A stretch of DNA of 64,000 nt from CAIWHR01 sp963773195 (GCA_963773195.1 CAVZAE010000006.1:1-64000), one strand, 5' to 3'. Shown: positions 48,501-57,332, counted from the first letter of the stretch. The notes: generated by a model not told the origin, from the letters alone. Translations and numbers: made by a program.

Positions 48501-49022
48501 TCACGGTCCGGGAGTTGCGGCGCGCAGCGTGAGCGTCTTCAGCCACTTGACGTGGCGCGCCGAGCCGCGATCACCGACGGCGATGAGCGCGATCTTCCCT
48601 TCGTCGTCGCCGAGCGGCGCGCCGTCGCGTTCGTAGACGACGAATACGGAATCGCCCTGCGAGAGAAACAGCTCGCCCCACGAGAACACGACTTCGTAGC
48701 CGTCGCTGGCAGCGGCGACGACGTAGCTCCGCCGCAGCTCGCGCGGCTTGCTTTCGGTGGGGTTGGCCGCGTTCAGCACATCGCGCAGGAGCGCGCCCGT
48801 GTAGTGGCGTGCCGCCGCCGGCTCCGCCGTCGCCCCTTCGCCGCGACGCGGCATGTATTCGACGCGATGCGCTGGCAACCGCTTCAGATCGTCGACCGAC
48901 AGCGCTTTCGCTTCGGCGATGTTGCCGGCAATCGTGACGGCCGTGGTGGGCTGCGCCTGGGCGAGGGCGGGGGCAAGGGCGGCGAGCGCGAGGCAGAGAG
49001 CCGCGGCGCGGGCGATGCTCAT
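48501..49022 (-). CDS. Oxidoreductase molybdopterin-binding-like protein
   Basis: 173 aa from the ATG at 49022, with a signal peptide (CLALAALAPALAQAQ). The domain (ALSVDDLKRLPAHRVEYMPR, then HYTGALLRDVLNAANP, YVVAAASDGYEVVFSWGELF, VVYERDGAPLGDDEGKIALI) resembles the sulfite-oxidase-type molybdopterin-binding fold, but the cofactor-binding Cys is not evident. Small exported forms like this are common next to ModA-type genes. It is in the same frame as the upstream ModA-like gene with no stop between, so a fusion protein is possible. Confidence 0.8.
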   Translation of the reverse strand: MSIARAAALCLALAALAPALAQAQPTTAVTIAGNIAEAKALSVDDLKRLPAHRVEYMPRRGEGATAEPAAARHYTGALLRDVLNAANPTESKPRELRRSYVVAAASDGYEVVFSWGELFLSQGDSVFVVYERDGAPLGDDEGKIALIAVGDRGSARHVKWLKTLTLRAATPGP

Positions 49023-49887
49023 CGCGTCTTCCTGGCTTCGAGTCTCCGCGCGAGCGACGCTGTGCGACGCACACGGACCATCGGGCGAGGGTGTCGCGAC
49101 CGGCGTGAAGCCATGCTTCGCGAGCACTGCCTGCCCAGGAATCGACATCACGTAGAGCGCAAAGCTGCGTGCGGCCGGATGCGCATCGTTGAGCACGACG
49201 AGCGCATAGCTGGCACCGACGGCGAGGGGCGCCGGGACGGGCACGACACGCGCGCCACCTACCTCGCGCGCCGCGACGACGGCGTTGGTGCAGTACGTGA
49301 GGACGATGTCGGCCTTGCGCTCGGCGAGCAAGAGCCCGTAGACCGAGCGGTCGGTCGGTGGCGGTGGTGACTCCGGTCCGCCGGTGAGCTTCGAGCGCCT
49401 TCGCATCGAGCGCGGCAAACGTGCCGGCGCGCAGCGTTTCCGCCTTCTCGAACAGCTGCCACGTGTAGTCGCCCGACGGGTCCGAGCGCGGCGTCGAGGT
49501 GCCGAGCTTGATCGCGGGATCGAGCATTCGCTCGAGCAGCGTGTCGGTCGTCACCGTGACGCCTGGACCGGCCAGCGCGCAGAGTTCGTTCCGCGCGAAC
49601 ACGATGGGGGGCGAGCTGCGTCCCGCGTCGGCGAGCTTCTGGGCATTGCCGATATCGGCCGACGCAAAGACATCGAGGGCCTCGCCCTTTTCGATGCGCT
49701 CGCGCAAGAGACCCGAAGCGGCGAACGTCGGTGCGACCTCCGCGCCGCCGGCGGCCCGAAACGATTGGGCAAGATCGGTCATGACGGCGCGCAGGCTGCC
49801 GGCCGCGTACAGGCGCACCGGTGGCTCCTGCGCGAACACCGCCGTGCTCAACGCTATCGCCACGACGGCGATTGCACCGTTCCTCAT
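49023..49887 (-). pseudogene. ModA-like molybdate-type binding protein, one frameshift
   Basis: From the ATG at 49887: signal MRNGAIAVVAIALSTAVFAQ, then RLYAAGSLRAVMTDLAQSFR, FAASGLLRERIEKGEALDVF, ASADIGNAQKLADAG and KLGTSTPRSDPSGDYTWQLF. One extra base near 49393 changes frame; it continues KLTGGPESPPPPTDRSVYGL, then ADIVLTYCTNAV and GQAVLAKHGFTPVA. There is no stop after VAT; the frame runs on into the next gene. ModA proteins capture oxyanions (molybdate, tungstate) in the periplasm. It sits in the tungstate operon, so it may serve the TupBC transporter or be an extra receptor. Confidence 0.75.
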
Positions 49888-50711
49888 GCCTCGTCGTCGT
49901 TGGCGTTCGGATAGAAAAGCTGCTGCCCGCCGATCTTGTACTCGGCGATCGCTTTCTGGCCGGCGGGCGAAACGAGCCAGTCGATGAAGGTCTGGCCGAG
50001 GTCCTTTTTCACGTTCGGATGCTTGGCCGGATTGACGAGGATCACCCCGTACTGGTTGAACAGCCGCTTGTCGCCTTCGACCAGGATGTCGAGATCGCCG
50101 CGGTTCTTGAACGCGAGCCACGTGCCGCGATCGGCGAGCAGGTACGCGTTCATCGACGACGCCGTATTGAGCGCCGGGCCCATGCCCTGGCCCGTGTCGC
50201 GGTACCAGGGGCCTTTGGCCTTGTCGATGTCGATCCCCGACTGCTTCCAGAGGTCGAGCTCGGCCATGTGTGTGCCGCTCTTGTCGCCGCGCGAGACGAA
50301 CGGCGCCTGCGCCGCCTGGATCTTCTGGAGCGCGGCGACGATGTCGTGGCCGCCGGCGACCTTGGCCGGATCGCTCTTCGGGCCGATCAGCACGAAGTCG
50401 TTGTACATCACCGGAAACCGCTTTACGCCTTCGCCCTCGGCGATGAACTTTTCCTCGGCCGCACGCGCGTGAACGAACACGACATCGGCGTCGCCGCGGC
50501 GCGCGAGATCGAGCGCCTGGCCTGTGCCGAGCGCGACCACCTTCACCTGGATCCCCGTGTCCTTGGTGAAGATCGGCAGCAGGTAGCCGAAGAGTCCCGA
50601 CTGCTCCGTCGACGTCGTCGACGCGACGACGATGGACTTGTCCTGCGCACCGGCGGCGAATGACGACAGCGCGAGGAGGAAGGCGACGAAGGCACGACGG
50701 GTGACTACCAT
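49884..50711 (-). CDS. tupA: Tungstate-binding protein TupA-like
   Basis: 275 aa. Signal (TRRAFVAFLLALSSFAAGAQ, with RR), then the hallmark VVASTTSTEQSGLFGYLLPI of TupA/WtpA-type oxyanion binders, GTGQALDLARRGDADVVFVH, NDFVLIGPKSDPA, FVSRGDKSGTHMAELDLWKQ and NQYGVILVNPAKHPN. It binds tungstate in the periplasm for the ABC transporter formed by the next two genes. Its stop overlaps the ModA-like start by 4 bp and its start overlaps the ATPase stop by 7 bp. Confidence 0.93.
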   Translation of the reverse strand: MVVTRRAFVAFLLALSSFAAGAQDKSIVVASTTSTEQSGLFGYLLPIFTKDTGIQVKVVALGTGQALDLARRGDADVVFVHARAAEEKFIAEGEGVKRFPVMYNDFVLIGPKSDPAKVAGGHDIVAALQKIQAAQAPFVSRGDKSGTHMAELDLWKQSGIDIDKAKGPWYRDTGQGMGPALNTASSMNAYLLADRGTWLAFKNRGDLDILVEGDKRLFNQYGVILVNPAKHPNVKKDLGQTFIDWLVSPAGQKAIAEYKIGGQQLFYPNANDDEA

Positions 50712-51448
50712 GGCAGTTCTCCTTCGAGGAATTGCGCGGCCTCGCGGGATTGGGGCTCGCGGAAGAAACGCTCGGCGGGCGTGCGCTCGACCACGCGGCC
50801 CTGGTGCAGGAACAGGATCTCGTCGCCCAGCCGGCGCGCCTGGCCCAGGTTGTGCGTGACCATCACGATCTTCGTGCCGCCCGCGTGCATCGCCGCGATA
50901 ACGCCTTCGATCTCCTGCGTCGCGCCGGGGTCGAGGCTCGCGGTGGGCTCGTCCAGGAACAGCACCTCGGGGTCGAGCGCCCAGGCGCGGGCGAGTGCGA
51001 GGCGTTGCTGCTGGCCACCGGAGAGCACGCGCGCGGGGCGATGGGCACTGGCCGCGAGCCCGACGCGCTCGAGCGCTGCAAGCGCGCGCTCGCCGCGCCA
51101 CGACGCGAGCACCCCCGAGCACTGGAGCGCGTAGACGACATTGGCGAGCGCCGAGCGGCGCAGCATCACCGGCCGCTGGAACACCATCGCCTGCCGCCGC
51201 GGCGCGTCCGGCACCTCGGGCGAATTCCACTCGATGCGGCCCGAGGTCGGCCGCAGCAGGCCGTGACAGAGACGCAGAAGCACGCTCTTGCCGGCGCCGT
51301 TCGGCCCGACGATCATCGTTCGTGGCCCGGCGTCGAGCGTGAGCGTGATGCCGTCCAGAATCCGGTGCGAGCCTACCTCGAACATGATGTCGCGCAAAGC
51401 GAGAGGCAGCAGCGAAACCGGAGTGCGGAGATCCACGTCGGCGCTCAT
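50705..51448 (-). CDS. tupC: Tungstate ABC transporter ATPase
   Basis: 247 aa. Walker A GPNGAGKSVLLRL, Q loop MVFQRPVMLRR, signature LSGGQQQRLALARAW, Walker B VLFLDEPTASLDP, H loop MVTHNLGQA. The length fits transport ATPases, without a TOBE extension. It powers import of tungstate (or molybdate) captured by TupA. It overlaps the permease gene by 4 bp. Confidence 0.94.
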   Translation of the reverse strand: MSADVDLRTPVSLLPLALRDIMFEVGSHRILDGITLTLDAGPRTMIVGPNGAGKSVLLRLCHGLLRPTSGRIEWNSPEVPDAPRRQAMVFQRPVMLRRSALANVVYALQCSGVLASWRGERALAALERVGLAASAHRPARVLSGGQQQRLALARAWALDPEVLFLDEPTASLDPGATQEIEGVIAAMHAGGTKIVMVTHNLGQARRLGDEILFLHQGRVVERTPAERFFREPQSREAAQFLEGELPW

Positions 51449-52149
51449 CCGTAGCGTTTGCGCGCGGCGTCGCGGATCACATAGGCCGCCGCGTTCAACG
51501 CGAGCACGATCGTGAGCAGGATTACGCCCAGGCCCAGCGCGAGCGGCAGGTCGCCCTTGCTCGTCTCGAGCGCGATCGCGGTGGTCATCACGCGCGTGAC
51601 GCCGTCGATGTTGCCGCCGACGATCATCACGGCGCCGACTTCCGAGGCGGCGCGGCCGTAGCCGGCGAGCAGGATCGTGACGAGCGAGAAGCGCAGGTCC
51701 CACAGGAGCGTCATCGCAATGCCGATCCGGGACGCGCCGAGCGAGCGCAGCTGGTCGCGGTACTCTTCCCACCCGTCGGCGACGATCTGGCGCGACAATG
51801 CGGCGATCGTGGGCGCGATCAGGATCGTCTGCGCGATCACCATCGCCGTCGGCGTGAACAGGATGCCGAGCTCGCCCAGCGGTCCTGCGCGCGACAGCAG
51901 GAGGTAGACGACGAGCCCGACGACGACCGACGGCAGCCCCATCAGCGCATTCAGGACAACGATCAGCGTGCTGCGCCCGGGAAAACGCGCGACGGCGACA
52001 AGCGCCCCGGCCGGGAGCCCGATCGCCGAGGCGAACACGACCGACAGCAGGCTCACCTTGAGGCTCAGGACGACGATCTCGACGAGCTTCGGATCGCCGG
52101 AGACCACGAGCGAGGCGGCCTGCCCCAGCGCAGCGTCGAACCCGGTCAT
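51445..52149 (-). CDS. tupB: Tungstate ABC transporter permease
   Basis: 234 aa with about five or six membrane helices (LSLLSVVFASAIGLPAGALV region; GLPSVVVGLVVYLLLS; ALGLGVILLTIVLALNAAAY). The cytoplasmic EAA-like loop is EYRDQLRSLGASRIGIAMTL. The start at 52149 is chosen because a palindromic operator begins seven bases upstream and the first helix follows soon after. It is the first gene of the tup operon. Confidence 0.93.
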   Translation of the reverse strand: MTGFDAALGQAASLVVSGDPKLVEIVVLSLKVSLLSVVFASAIGLPAGALVAVARFPGRSTLIVVLNALMGLPSVVVGLVVYLLLSRAGPLGELGILFTPTAMVIAQTILIAPTIAALSRQIVADGWEEYRDQLRSLGASRIGIAMTLLWDLRFSLVTILLAGYGRAASEVGAVMIVGGNIDGVTRVMTTAIALETSKGDLPLALGLGVILLTIVLALNAAAYVIRDAARKRYG

Positions 52150-52155
52150 GTAAAA

Positions 52156-52173
52156 TATGAAATAGTTTGCATA
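52156..52173. promoter_or_regulatory. Operator-like palindrome upstream of tup operon
   Basis: TATGAAATAGTTTGCATA matches 16 of 18 positions of the site at 52231. It lies 6 bp upstream of the tup start codon, in an AT-rich island. It is probably a binding site for the divergent HTH-PBP regulator. Confidence 0.65.
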
Positions 52174-52230
52174 ATATATGCGTCGCAACCGCTAGCCGAG
52201 ATCATAGCTTGTTGCGGTATTCCGTCAAAA

Positions 52231-52248
52231 TATGCAATTATTTGCATA
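52231..52248. promoter_or_regulatory. Operator-like palindrome upstream of the regulator
   Basis: TATGCAATTATTTGCATA contains a perfect TATGCAA/TTGCATA inverted repeat. It ends 1 bp before the regulator ATG and lacks a Shine-Dalgarno between, suggesting tight autoregulation and perhaps a leaderless mRNA. Confidence 0.65.
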
Positions 52249-52249
52249 A

Positions 52250-53329
52250 ATGAAGCTGCTCCCTCGACTCGTCTGGTCTGCGGCGACCGCGCCCGCGTCG
52301 TCGCTACCCGAGGGGCTCCTGCCGCTGCTCGAGGCGATCGCGCGGACAGGTTCGCTACTGCATGCGGCCGCGCAGTGCGGGATCTCGTATCGCACCGGCT
52401 GGACGCTGCTTCACGCTGCGCGCGAGCAGCTCGGCGTTCCGCTCGTGGTCCTCGCGCGCGGACGCGGGCATGGCTCCGTGCTCACGCCCGCGGGGCGGCG
52501 CCTGGTCGATGCGGCGACAGCGGCGAATCGGCGGGTCGCGCGGCTTTCGCCTTCGCTCACGATCGAGCTCGGCGAGCGCGCGCCGCGGTTGCGCCGCGTC
52601 GGCGGCGAGCGCTTGCGTATTGCCGCCAGCCACGACCTCGCGTTGGCTGCGCTGCGCGAGCCGGCGGCGGCGGGCGGCCTCGAGCTCGACCTGCGCTTCA
52701 TCGGCAGCCTGACCGCGCTCGAGGAATTTGCCGAAGGCGGCGCGGACGTGGCGGGCTTCCACGTCGGCGCCGGGCCGCGCGCGCGCGACGATCGCGCGCC
52801 GTTCCTGCGTTTCCTGTCCGCACGGCGCGACCGCCTCGTGCGCTTCGTCGACCGCGAGCAGGGACTGATCCTCGCGCGCGGCAACCCGGCGCGCGTGCGG
52901 AGCCTGCGCGACGTCGCGGCGCGCGGGCTGCGCTTCGTCAACAGGCAGCGCGGCTCGGGAACGCGCGTGCTGATCGAGCGCCGTCTCGAGAGTGAGGGCG
53001 TCGCCGCCGACGCGCTCAAGGGCTTCGCGAACGAGGAATTCACGCACGCGGCCGTCGCGGCGACGGTCGCGTCGGGCGGCGCCGACGCGGGCTTCGGCTT
53101 GCGCGCCGCGGCCGCCGAATACGGCCTCGCGTTCGTGCCCCTCGTCCGTGAACGATATTTCCTTGCGCTGCGCGCGGCCGACCTCGGCAAGCCGGCGTTG
53201 GTCCGGCTCCTCGATTTGTTGCGGGGGCCGGCCACGGCGAAGATCATTGGCCGCCTCCCCGGGTATCGGGCGACGCGCGCCGGAATAGTAGCGAGCGTCG
53301 ATTCGCTCGCCCGTACCGTGTCGCGGTAG
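52250..53329 (+). CDS. ModE/LysR-type HTH regulator with periplasmic-binding-protein-like domain
   Basis: 359 aa. The N-terminal winged HTH (about 20-100) has LPLLEAIARTGSLLHAAAQC, then GISYRTGWTLLHAAREQLGV and GRGHGSVLTPAGRRLVDA, as in ModE. The C-terminal domain (about 118-345) is a PBP-type fold (LRIAASHDLALAALREP; FIGSLTALEEFAEGGADVAG; LRFVNRQRGSGTRVLIERRL; VAATVASGGADAGFGLRAAA) of the kind found in proteins sensing molybdate or tungstate. It is divergent from tupBCA with two matching operators, so it probably represses uptake when oxyanion is abundant. Its first codons follow an operator directly. Confidence 0.9.
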   Translation: MKLLPRLVWSAATAPASSLPEGLLPLLEAIARTGSLLHAAAQCGISYRTGWTLLHAAREQLGVPLVVLARGRGHGSVLTPAGRRLVDAATAANRRVARLSPSLTIELGERAPRLRRVGGERLRIAASHDLALAALREPAAAGGLELDLRFIGSLTALEEFAEGGADVAGFHVGAGPRARDDRAPFLRFLSARRDRLVRFVDREQGLILARGNPARVRSLRDVAARGLRFVNRQRGSGTRVLIERRLESEGVAADALKGFANEEFTHAAVAATVASGGADAGFGLRAAAAEYGLAFVPLVRERYFLALRAADLGKPALVRLLDLLRGPATAKIIGRLPGYRATRAGIVASVDSLARTVSR

Positions 53330-53413
53330 CGCAGGATCGCGAGCGGCGCCGCTTCGTCCCACGTGACGACGCAGCCTCGCTCGTCGGCGCCGAGCGGGAA
53401 CTGCGTGCTCAGC

Positions 53414-54202
53414 TCAGCCGTCGATCGCGATCTCTCCGCCGACCCGCGCCGCGACCATGGCGGGCGGTGGCGCGAGCCACATCTGGTACATCGTTACCGC
53501 CCACATGAACGCGAAGCACGCGCCCATGATGCCCCCGGAAACGATCACCACCCACGCGAACGGATGGAACAGCTTCGTGAAATACCAGGAACTCACGTCC
53601 ATTGCGATGGCAACGTACGGCAGGGCGATGATCGCGCACTTGAACCACACGGGGCGCACGTACGCGTGGCTGTACATGAGCCCCATGATGAAGAAGACGA
53701 ACGTGAGTCCGAACAGGTGGATGTGCGACACGCGGACGAGCGTGAAGACGTCGGTGCCGGTATCGCGTTCCGCCACCTTCTTCAGGTTGTCGTAGCCGTT
53801 GAGGTTGCGCAGGTGCGGATTGCTGCCGTCATGGCAGATCATGCAGCGCTTCTCGAGCAGCGGCCTCACCTCGCTCTCGTATTTCGCGCGATCGGTGCCG
53901 CCCTCGACCCACGTGATGAGGACGCCGACCTCGTCCGGCGGCAGCATGTTCGACATCGGTCCGCGCAGCGCCGATTCGAGACGCGAGCCCTGCCCGCTGC
54001 CGGAGTAGGCGACGACCAAGTCCTGATAGGTCATGATCATCGGGTTTCCGCCCGCCCGACCCGCGTAGGTGTGGTAGAGATTGATGAGCGCGAACAGGTA
54101 GGCCATCCCGAGGATGAGAAGCGTCGCCGTGTACAGCACGCGCTGGCTGTAGGGCAGCTCGGAATAGTGGCGATACAGTCGGTGCAGCGGAGCGTCAGTC
54201 AT
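53414..54202 (-). CDS. Multi-spanning membrane protein with one c-type heme motif
   Basis: 262 aa. The first helix (VLYTATLLILGMAYLFALIN, about 21-40) is followed by a periplasmic segment with heme motif CMICH in EKRCMICHDGSNPHLRNLNG (about 119-123), then four helices (HLFGLTFVFFIMGLMYSHAY; CAIIALPYVAIAMDVSSWYF; WVVIVSGGIMGACFAFMWAV). It is distinct from known oxidase subunits. Its position at the head of three periplasmic c-type cytochromes suggests membrane electron transfer. The exact family is not recognised. Confidence 0.8.
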   Translation of the reverse strand: MTDAPLHRLYRHYSELPYSQRVLYTATLLILGMAYLFALINLYHTYAGRAGGNPMIMTYQDLVVAYSGSGQGSRLESALRGPMSNMLPPDEVGVLITWVEGGTDRAKYESEVRPLLEKRCMICHDGSNPHLRNLNGYDNLKKVAERDTGTDVFTLVRVSHIHLFGLTFVFFIMGLMYSHAYVRPVWFKCAIIALPYVAIAMDVSSWYFTKLFHPFAWVVIVSGGIMGACFAFMWAVTMYQMWLAPPPAMVAARVGGEIAIDG

Positions 54203-54276
54203 GTCGGGCCTCGGGTCTTGGCGGGTCCTTGGTGCCGGTGCGGCGCGAGCCGCGTCCCCCTACGATGCGACGGAGC

Positions 54277-54594
54277 TCACTTGCCCTTGAGCGACGCGTA
54301 ATAGGCCGCCAGGTCCTCGATTTCCTTTTCGCTCAGCCCACTCGCCATCGGCTTCATGATCGCGTTCGCGCGCTTGCCCGATTTGTAGTCCTTCATCGCC
54401 TGCTCGAAGCGGTCCTTCTTCATCGCGGCCAGCGGCGGATTGGTGCCGGCGCCCTCGCCGTTGGGCCCGTGACAGCCGGCGCAACTCGCGGACTTCGCCT
54501 TCCCCGCCTGGACGTCGCCGTCCGCCCATGCGGTGCCCGCGATGCCGAGCAACACGAACGCTCCGACCGACGCCAGCGCGCGCTTCGTTTCCAT
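54277..54594 (-). CDS. Small monoheme cytochrome c
   Basis: 105 aa. Signal peptide about 1-24 (LASVGAFVLLGIAGTAWA). Heme motif CAGCH in SASCAGCHGPNGEGAGTNPP; distal Met ligand probably in NAIMKPMASGLSEKEIEDLA. Class I cytochrome of the c4/c553 type, periplasmic electron carrier. GGAG lies upstream of the start. Confidence 0.93.
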   Translation of the reverse strand: METKRALASVGAFVLLGIAGTAWADGDVQAGKAKSASCAGCHGPNGEGAGTNPPLAAMKKDRFEQAMKDYKSGKRANAIMKPMASGLSEKEIEDLAAYYASLKGK

Positions 54595-54648
54595 GGTCCG
54601 GCTCCTTTCCGGTGATCGAATGGAAGGGGTCGAGCCGGACCCGACGGA

Positions 54649-55872
54649 CTATTTCCCGGGCAACGGCACGTAGACCACCGCGCGCGGCTTCTGCCGCGAG
54701 TAGTAGGTCGCGAGACTGTCGATGTCGGCCTCGGTCAGCACGTCGGACATCGCCGCCATCTGCGGGCTCTTGCGCGCTCCGGTCCGGTACGCGTTCAGCA
54801 CCTTCTGCAGATAGTCGGCGCGTTGCCCCGCGAGCGCCGGCATGCGCGGGTCGGTGCTGTTGCCGTTCGCGCCGTGGCAGCGATCGCAGCGCTGCGCCCA
54901 CTCCGCCGCGGTGAGCGGCTTGCGTATCTTGGCCGGCTGCGGCTGCTGCGACGCGTACCAGGCCGACATGTTCTTGATCGCGACATCTTCGATTGGGGCG
55001 ACGAGGCCTTTCATGGGCTCGTCGTGGCGCGAACCGTCCTTGTAGTCCTTCATCGCGACGATGAAATACTGCGCGTCCTGGCCGGCGAGGCTCGGAATGG
55101 CCGGGTTCTCGCTCACCCCCAGCTCGCCGTGACAGCCGGAGCAGGCGCCGGCGGCGACCTTGCCTGCAGCCTGATCGCCCGGCGCGGGATTCTCGGTGCG
55201 CAACGGCTTCTGCAGGGCGTAGTACAGCGCGATGTTGTTGATCTCCGTCTCGGTCGCGCGTGCGAGCGCCCCCGCCATCACGTCGTTCTTGCGCTGGCCG
55301 CCTTTGTAGGCCTTCATCGCGGAGACGAGGTACTTCGGATCGAGCCCGGCCAGGCTCGGCATGCCCGGAATCTTGCCGACGCCGCCCTCGCCGTGGCACC
55401 CGCCGCAGGTCGCGGCGGCCGCCTTCCCCGCCTGCAGGGGATCGGGCTTGGCGGCGCCCTTCGCAGCCTCGGCCGCGGGTTGCGCCGGATCGAGGCTCGC
55501 ATAGTACGCGGCGACTTTGACCAGCGCGTCGTCGTTCAGGTCACGGACGGCGGCGCCCATCGTCTCGTCGCCGCGCAGACCGGATCGGTAGGCTTGCAGC
55601 TCGATGTAGAGGTAACCGGGGCGCTGGCCCGCGAGATGCGGTACGGCGCTTGCGGCGCTGATGCCATCGGCGCCATGACAGCGGACGCAGGCGGATTCCG
55701 CCACGCGCTTGCCGTCGACGATGTCAGCGGCATTGGCGTAGGCCGGCCGCAAGTCGTCGCCGCCGGATTTCGCCTTTGCCGATTGCGCCACCGTGCCGGA
55801 AACGTGACCGAGGAGGGCCGCGCCGGCGACGAGCACGAGTGCCCGAACGAGAACGCGCGCGCTGATCTTCAC
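54649..55872 (-). CDS. Tetraheme c4-like cytochrome (four fused class I domains)
   Basis: 407 aa from the GTG at 55872; a TTG five codons upstream is possible. Signal peptide RALVLVAGAALLGHVSGTVA. Four class I domains each hold one heme: CVRCH, CGGCH, CSGCH and CDRCH, each followed by a helix with DIDSLATYY/VAAYYASL-type ends and a Met ligand (ETMGAAV, DVMAGAL, EPMKGLV, PQMAAMS). Two-domain cytochromes c4 are common; a four-domain chain is longer and could act as a periplasmic wire. It is cotranscribed with the monoheme cytochrome and the membrane protein. Confidence 0.93.
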   Translation of the reverse strand: MKISARVLVRALVLVAGAALLGHVSGTVAQSAKAKSGGDDLRPAYANAADIVDGKRVAESACVRCHGADGISAASAVPHLAGQRPGYLYIELQAYRSGLRGDETMGAAVRDLNDDALVKVAAYYASLDPAQPAAEAAKGAAKPDPLQAGKAAAATCGGCHGEGGVGKIPGMPSLAGLDPKYLVSAMKAYKGGQRKNDVMAGALARATETEINNIALYYALQKPLRTENPAPGDQAAGKVAAGACSGCHGELGVSENPAIPSLAGQDAQYFIVAMKDYKDGSRHDEPMKGLVAPIEDVAIKNMSAWYASQQPQPAKIRKPLTAAEWAQRCDRCHGANGNSTDPRMPALAGQRADYLQKVLNAYRTGARKSPQMAAMSDVLTEADIDSLATYYSRQKPRAVVYVPLPGK

Positions 55873-55983
55873 GAGGACTGGCTCCAACGATGCCGGCGAT
55901 AGCTGCAGGCGGAACGGCAGGAAGGACGCGGCGCGGCCGTGCGGGCTGCCGGCTTCACCGTTCCTCGATCATCGAGTGTGTAG

Positions 55984-57048
55984 TCACCGGGGACCGTACT
56001 CGAACCGGGTCCGGATCGTATCGGGCAATCCCGGTCGCGTGATCTGTACCGCGATCTCGAACGGACCTCTGCCCGCCATCGCGAAGTAACCGCCGTACGT
56101 CTGCGCGTCCCTGATCGTGACGGGCTCGAGCACCTTTTCCGGCCCCGCGTTCGTCGCCGTGGAGACGCGCGCCCGTACGCTGGCATCCGTGATCCGCCGT
56201 CCGGTGTTGGCGTCGAACAGCGCGATCGTGACGTAGTACTGGCCGGGCCCGATCGGTGGCGTGCCGTACGTCTTCGCCGGGTAGTCCGTCGGGCTGTGCC
56301 GGATCACGTCTGTCGCGATCGCACCGAAGTACACGGCGGTGCCGTCGACCACGCGGTAGTCCGGTCCGCTCTCGGCGCGCGGCGACACCACCGCCGCGGC
56401 AACGGGCGCAGGATTCATCATGTAGACGATGGCGCTTCGCAGCTCGGCATCCGTGAGGTCGGCCTGGCCGCCACGCGCCGGCATGCCGCCGTGTCCATTG
56501 ATCGCCGAGCGGACGACGCTGTCGAGACCCTGCTTGAGCCGCGGAATCCACGCGGAACGGTCGCCGATCCTGGGCGCGCCGCCTTCGCCCGTCTGATGGC
56601 AGGTTGCGCAACGCTCCCGAACGATCTGCTCGCCGCTGCGGTCGACCGGTCGGCTCGTCTTGTCGGTGGGCTCGCTCCAGTGGCCACCCGACTGATTCAC
56701 CATGTACGTGATCGCGCGCTCGATCTCGATGTCGGTGAGATTCGGATTACCGCCGTGCGGCGGCATCTGGCGGATTCCTTCTAGCGCCGTCCGCGTGAGG
56801 CTCGTCAGTCCCTCTGCGGCGCGTTTCGCCCATGCCTTTCGGTCGCCGATCTTCGGCGCGCCCTTGGCGCCTGTCCCGTGGCAGGCAATGCACTGGGCGT
56901 CGACGATCTCCTTGCCGGTGCGTCCGCTGCTCTGCGCTGCCACCGATTCGATGGCGCCTGCGAGAAACGCGAGCGCGGCCACGATCGTCAGCGTCGCGCG
57001 CACGGCACAAACCGGTGGGCACTTTGCAGCGTGGAGCTCGGATCGCAT
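55984..57048 (-). CDS. Diheme cytochrome c with C-terminal beta domain
   Basis: 354 aa. Signal peptide about 18-38. Two c5-type domains: CIACH in VDAQCIACHGTGAKGAPKIG with MPPHGGNPNLTDIEI (Met ligand region), and CATCH in RERCATCHQTGEGGAPRIGD with GGMPARGGQADLTDAELR. The C-terminal about 120 residues (GQYYVTIALFDANTGRRITD, then RPGLPDTIRTRFEYGPR) form a beta-sandwich without heme, of FixH/Ig type. A 14-bp Crp/Fnr-like palindrome lies 94 bp upstream (57143-57156). Confidence 0.9.
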   Translation of the reverse strand: MRSELHAAKCPPVCAVRATLTIVAALAFLAGAIESVAAQSSGRTGKEIVDAQCIACHGTGAKGAPKIGDRKAWAKRAAEGLTSLTRTALEGIRQMPPHGGNPNLTDIEIERAITYMVNQSGGHWSEPTDKTSRPVDRSGEQIVRERCATCHQTGEGGAPRIGDRSAWIPRLKQGLDSVVRSAINGHGGMPARGGQADLTDAELRSAIVYMMNPAPVAAAVVSPRAESGPDYRVVDGTAVYFGAIATDVIRHSPTDYPAKTYGTPPIGPGQYYVTIALFDANTGRRITDASVRARVSTATNAGPEKVLEPVTIRDAQTYGGYFAMAGRGPFEIAVQITRPGLPDTIRTRFEYGPR

Positions 57049-57142
57049 GAGTGTCTTCCTCCTCGAACCCTCTCTGATGCGTCGTCGTGCCGGCGCTTGC
57101 CTGTTCCTCGTTCAATGGGACGCCGAATTCGAGGTGGCGATG

Positions 57143-57156
57143 TTGACCTGCGTCAA
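57143..57156 (-). promoter_or_regulatory. Crp/Fnr-family-type palindrome upstream of the diheme gene
   Basis: TTGACCTGCGTCAA is a perfect TTGAC-N4-GTCAA inverted repeat. Read on the minus strand it is TTGACGCAGGTCAA, identical to the site at 57697-57710 in the direction of the decaheme gene. This is the type of site bound by Dnr/NnrR/Fnr-like regulators. Confidence 0.65.
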
Positions 57157-57332
57157 CTTGTCACTGTCACACCTCAGGGATGGCGGTTGTGCGCGCAATC
57201 GAAGCACGTCAAAGTGAGTCGATAATCGACTCAACGCGAATGCGTCCCACTCGCGGGAATTGCATTGCATCGAAGTACCGCGTCACCATTGATTCAGATC
57301 AGTCGTCGCGGAAACTCGACTTCTCTTTGCAA

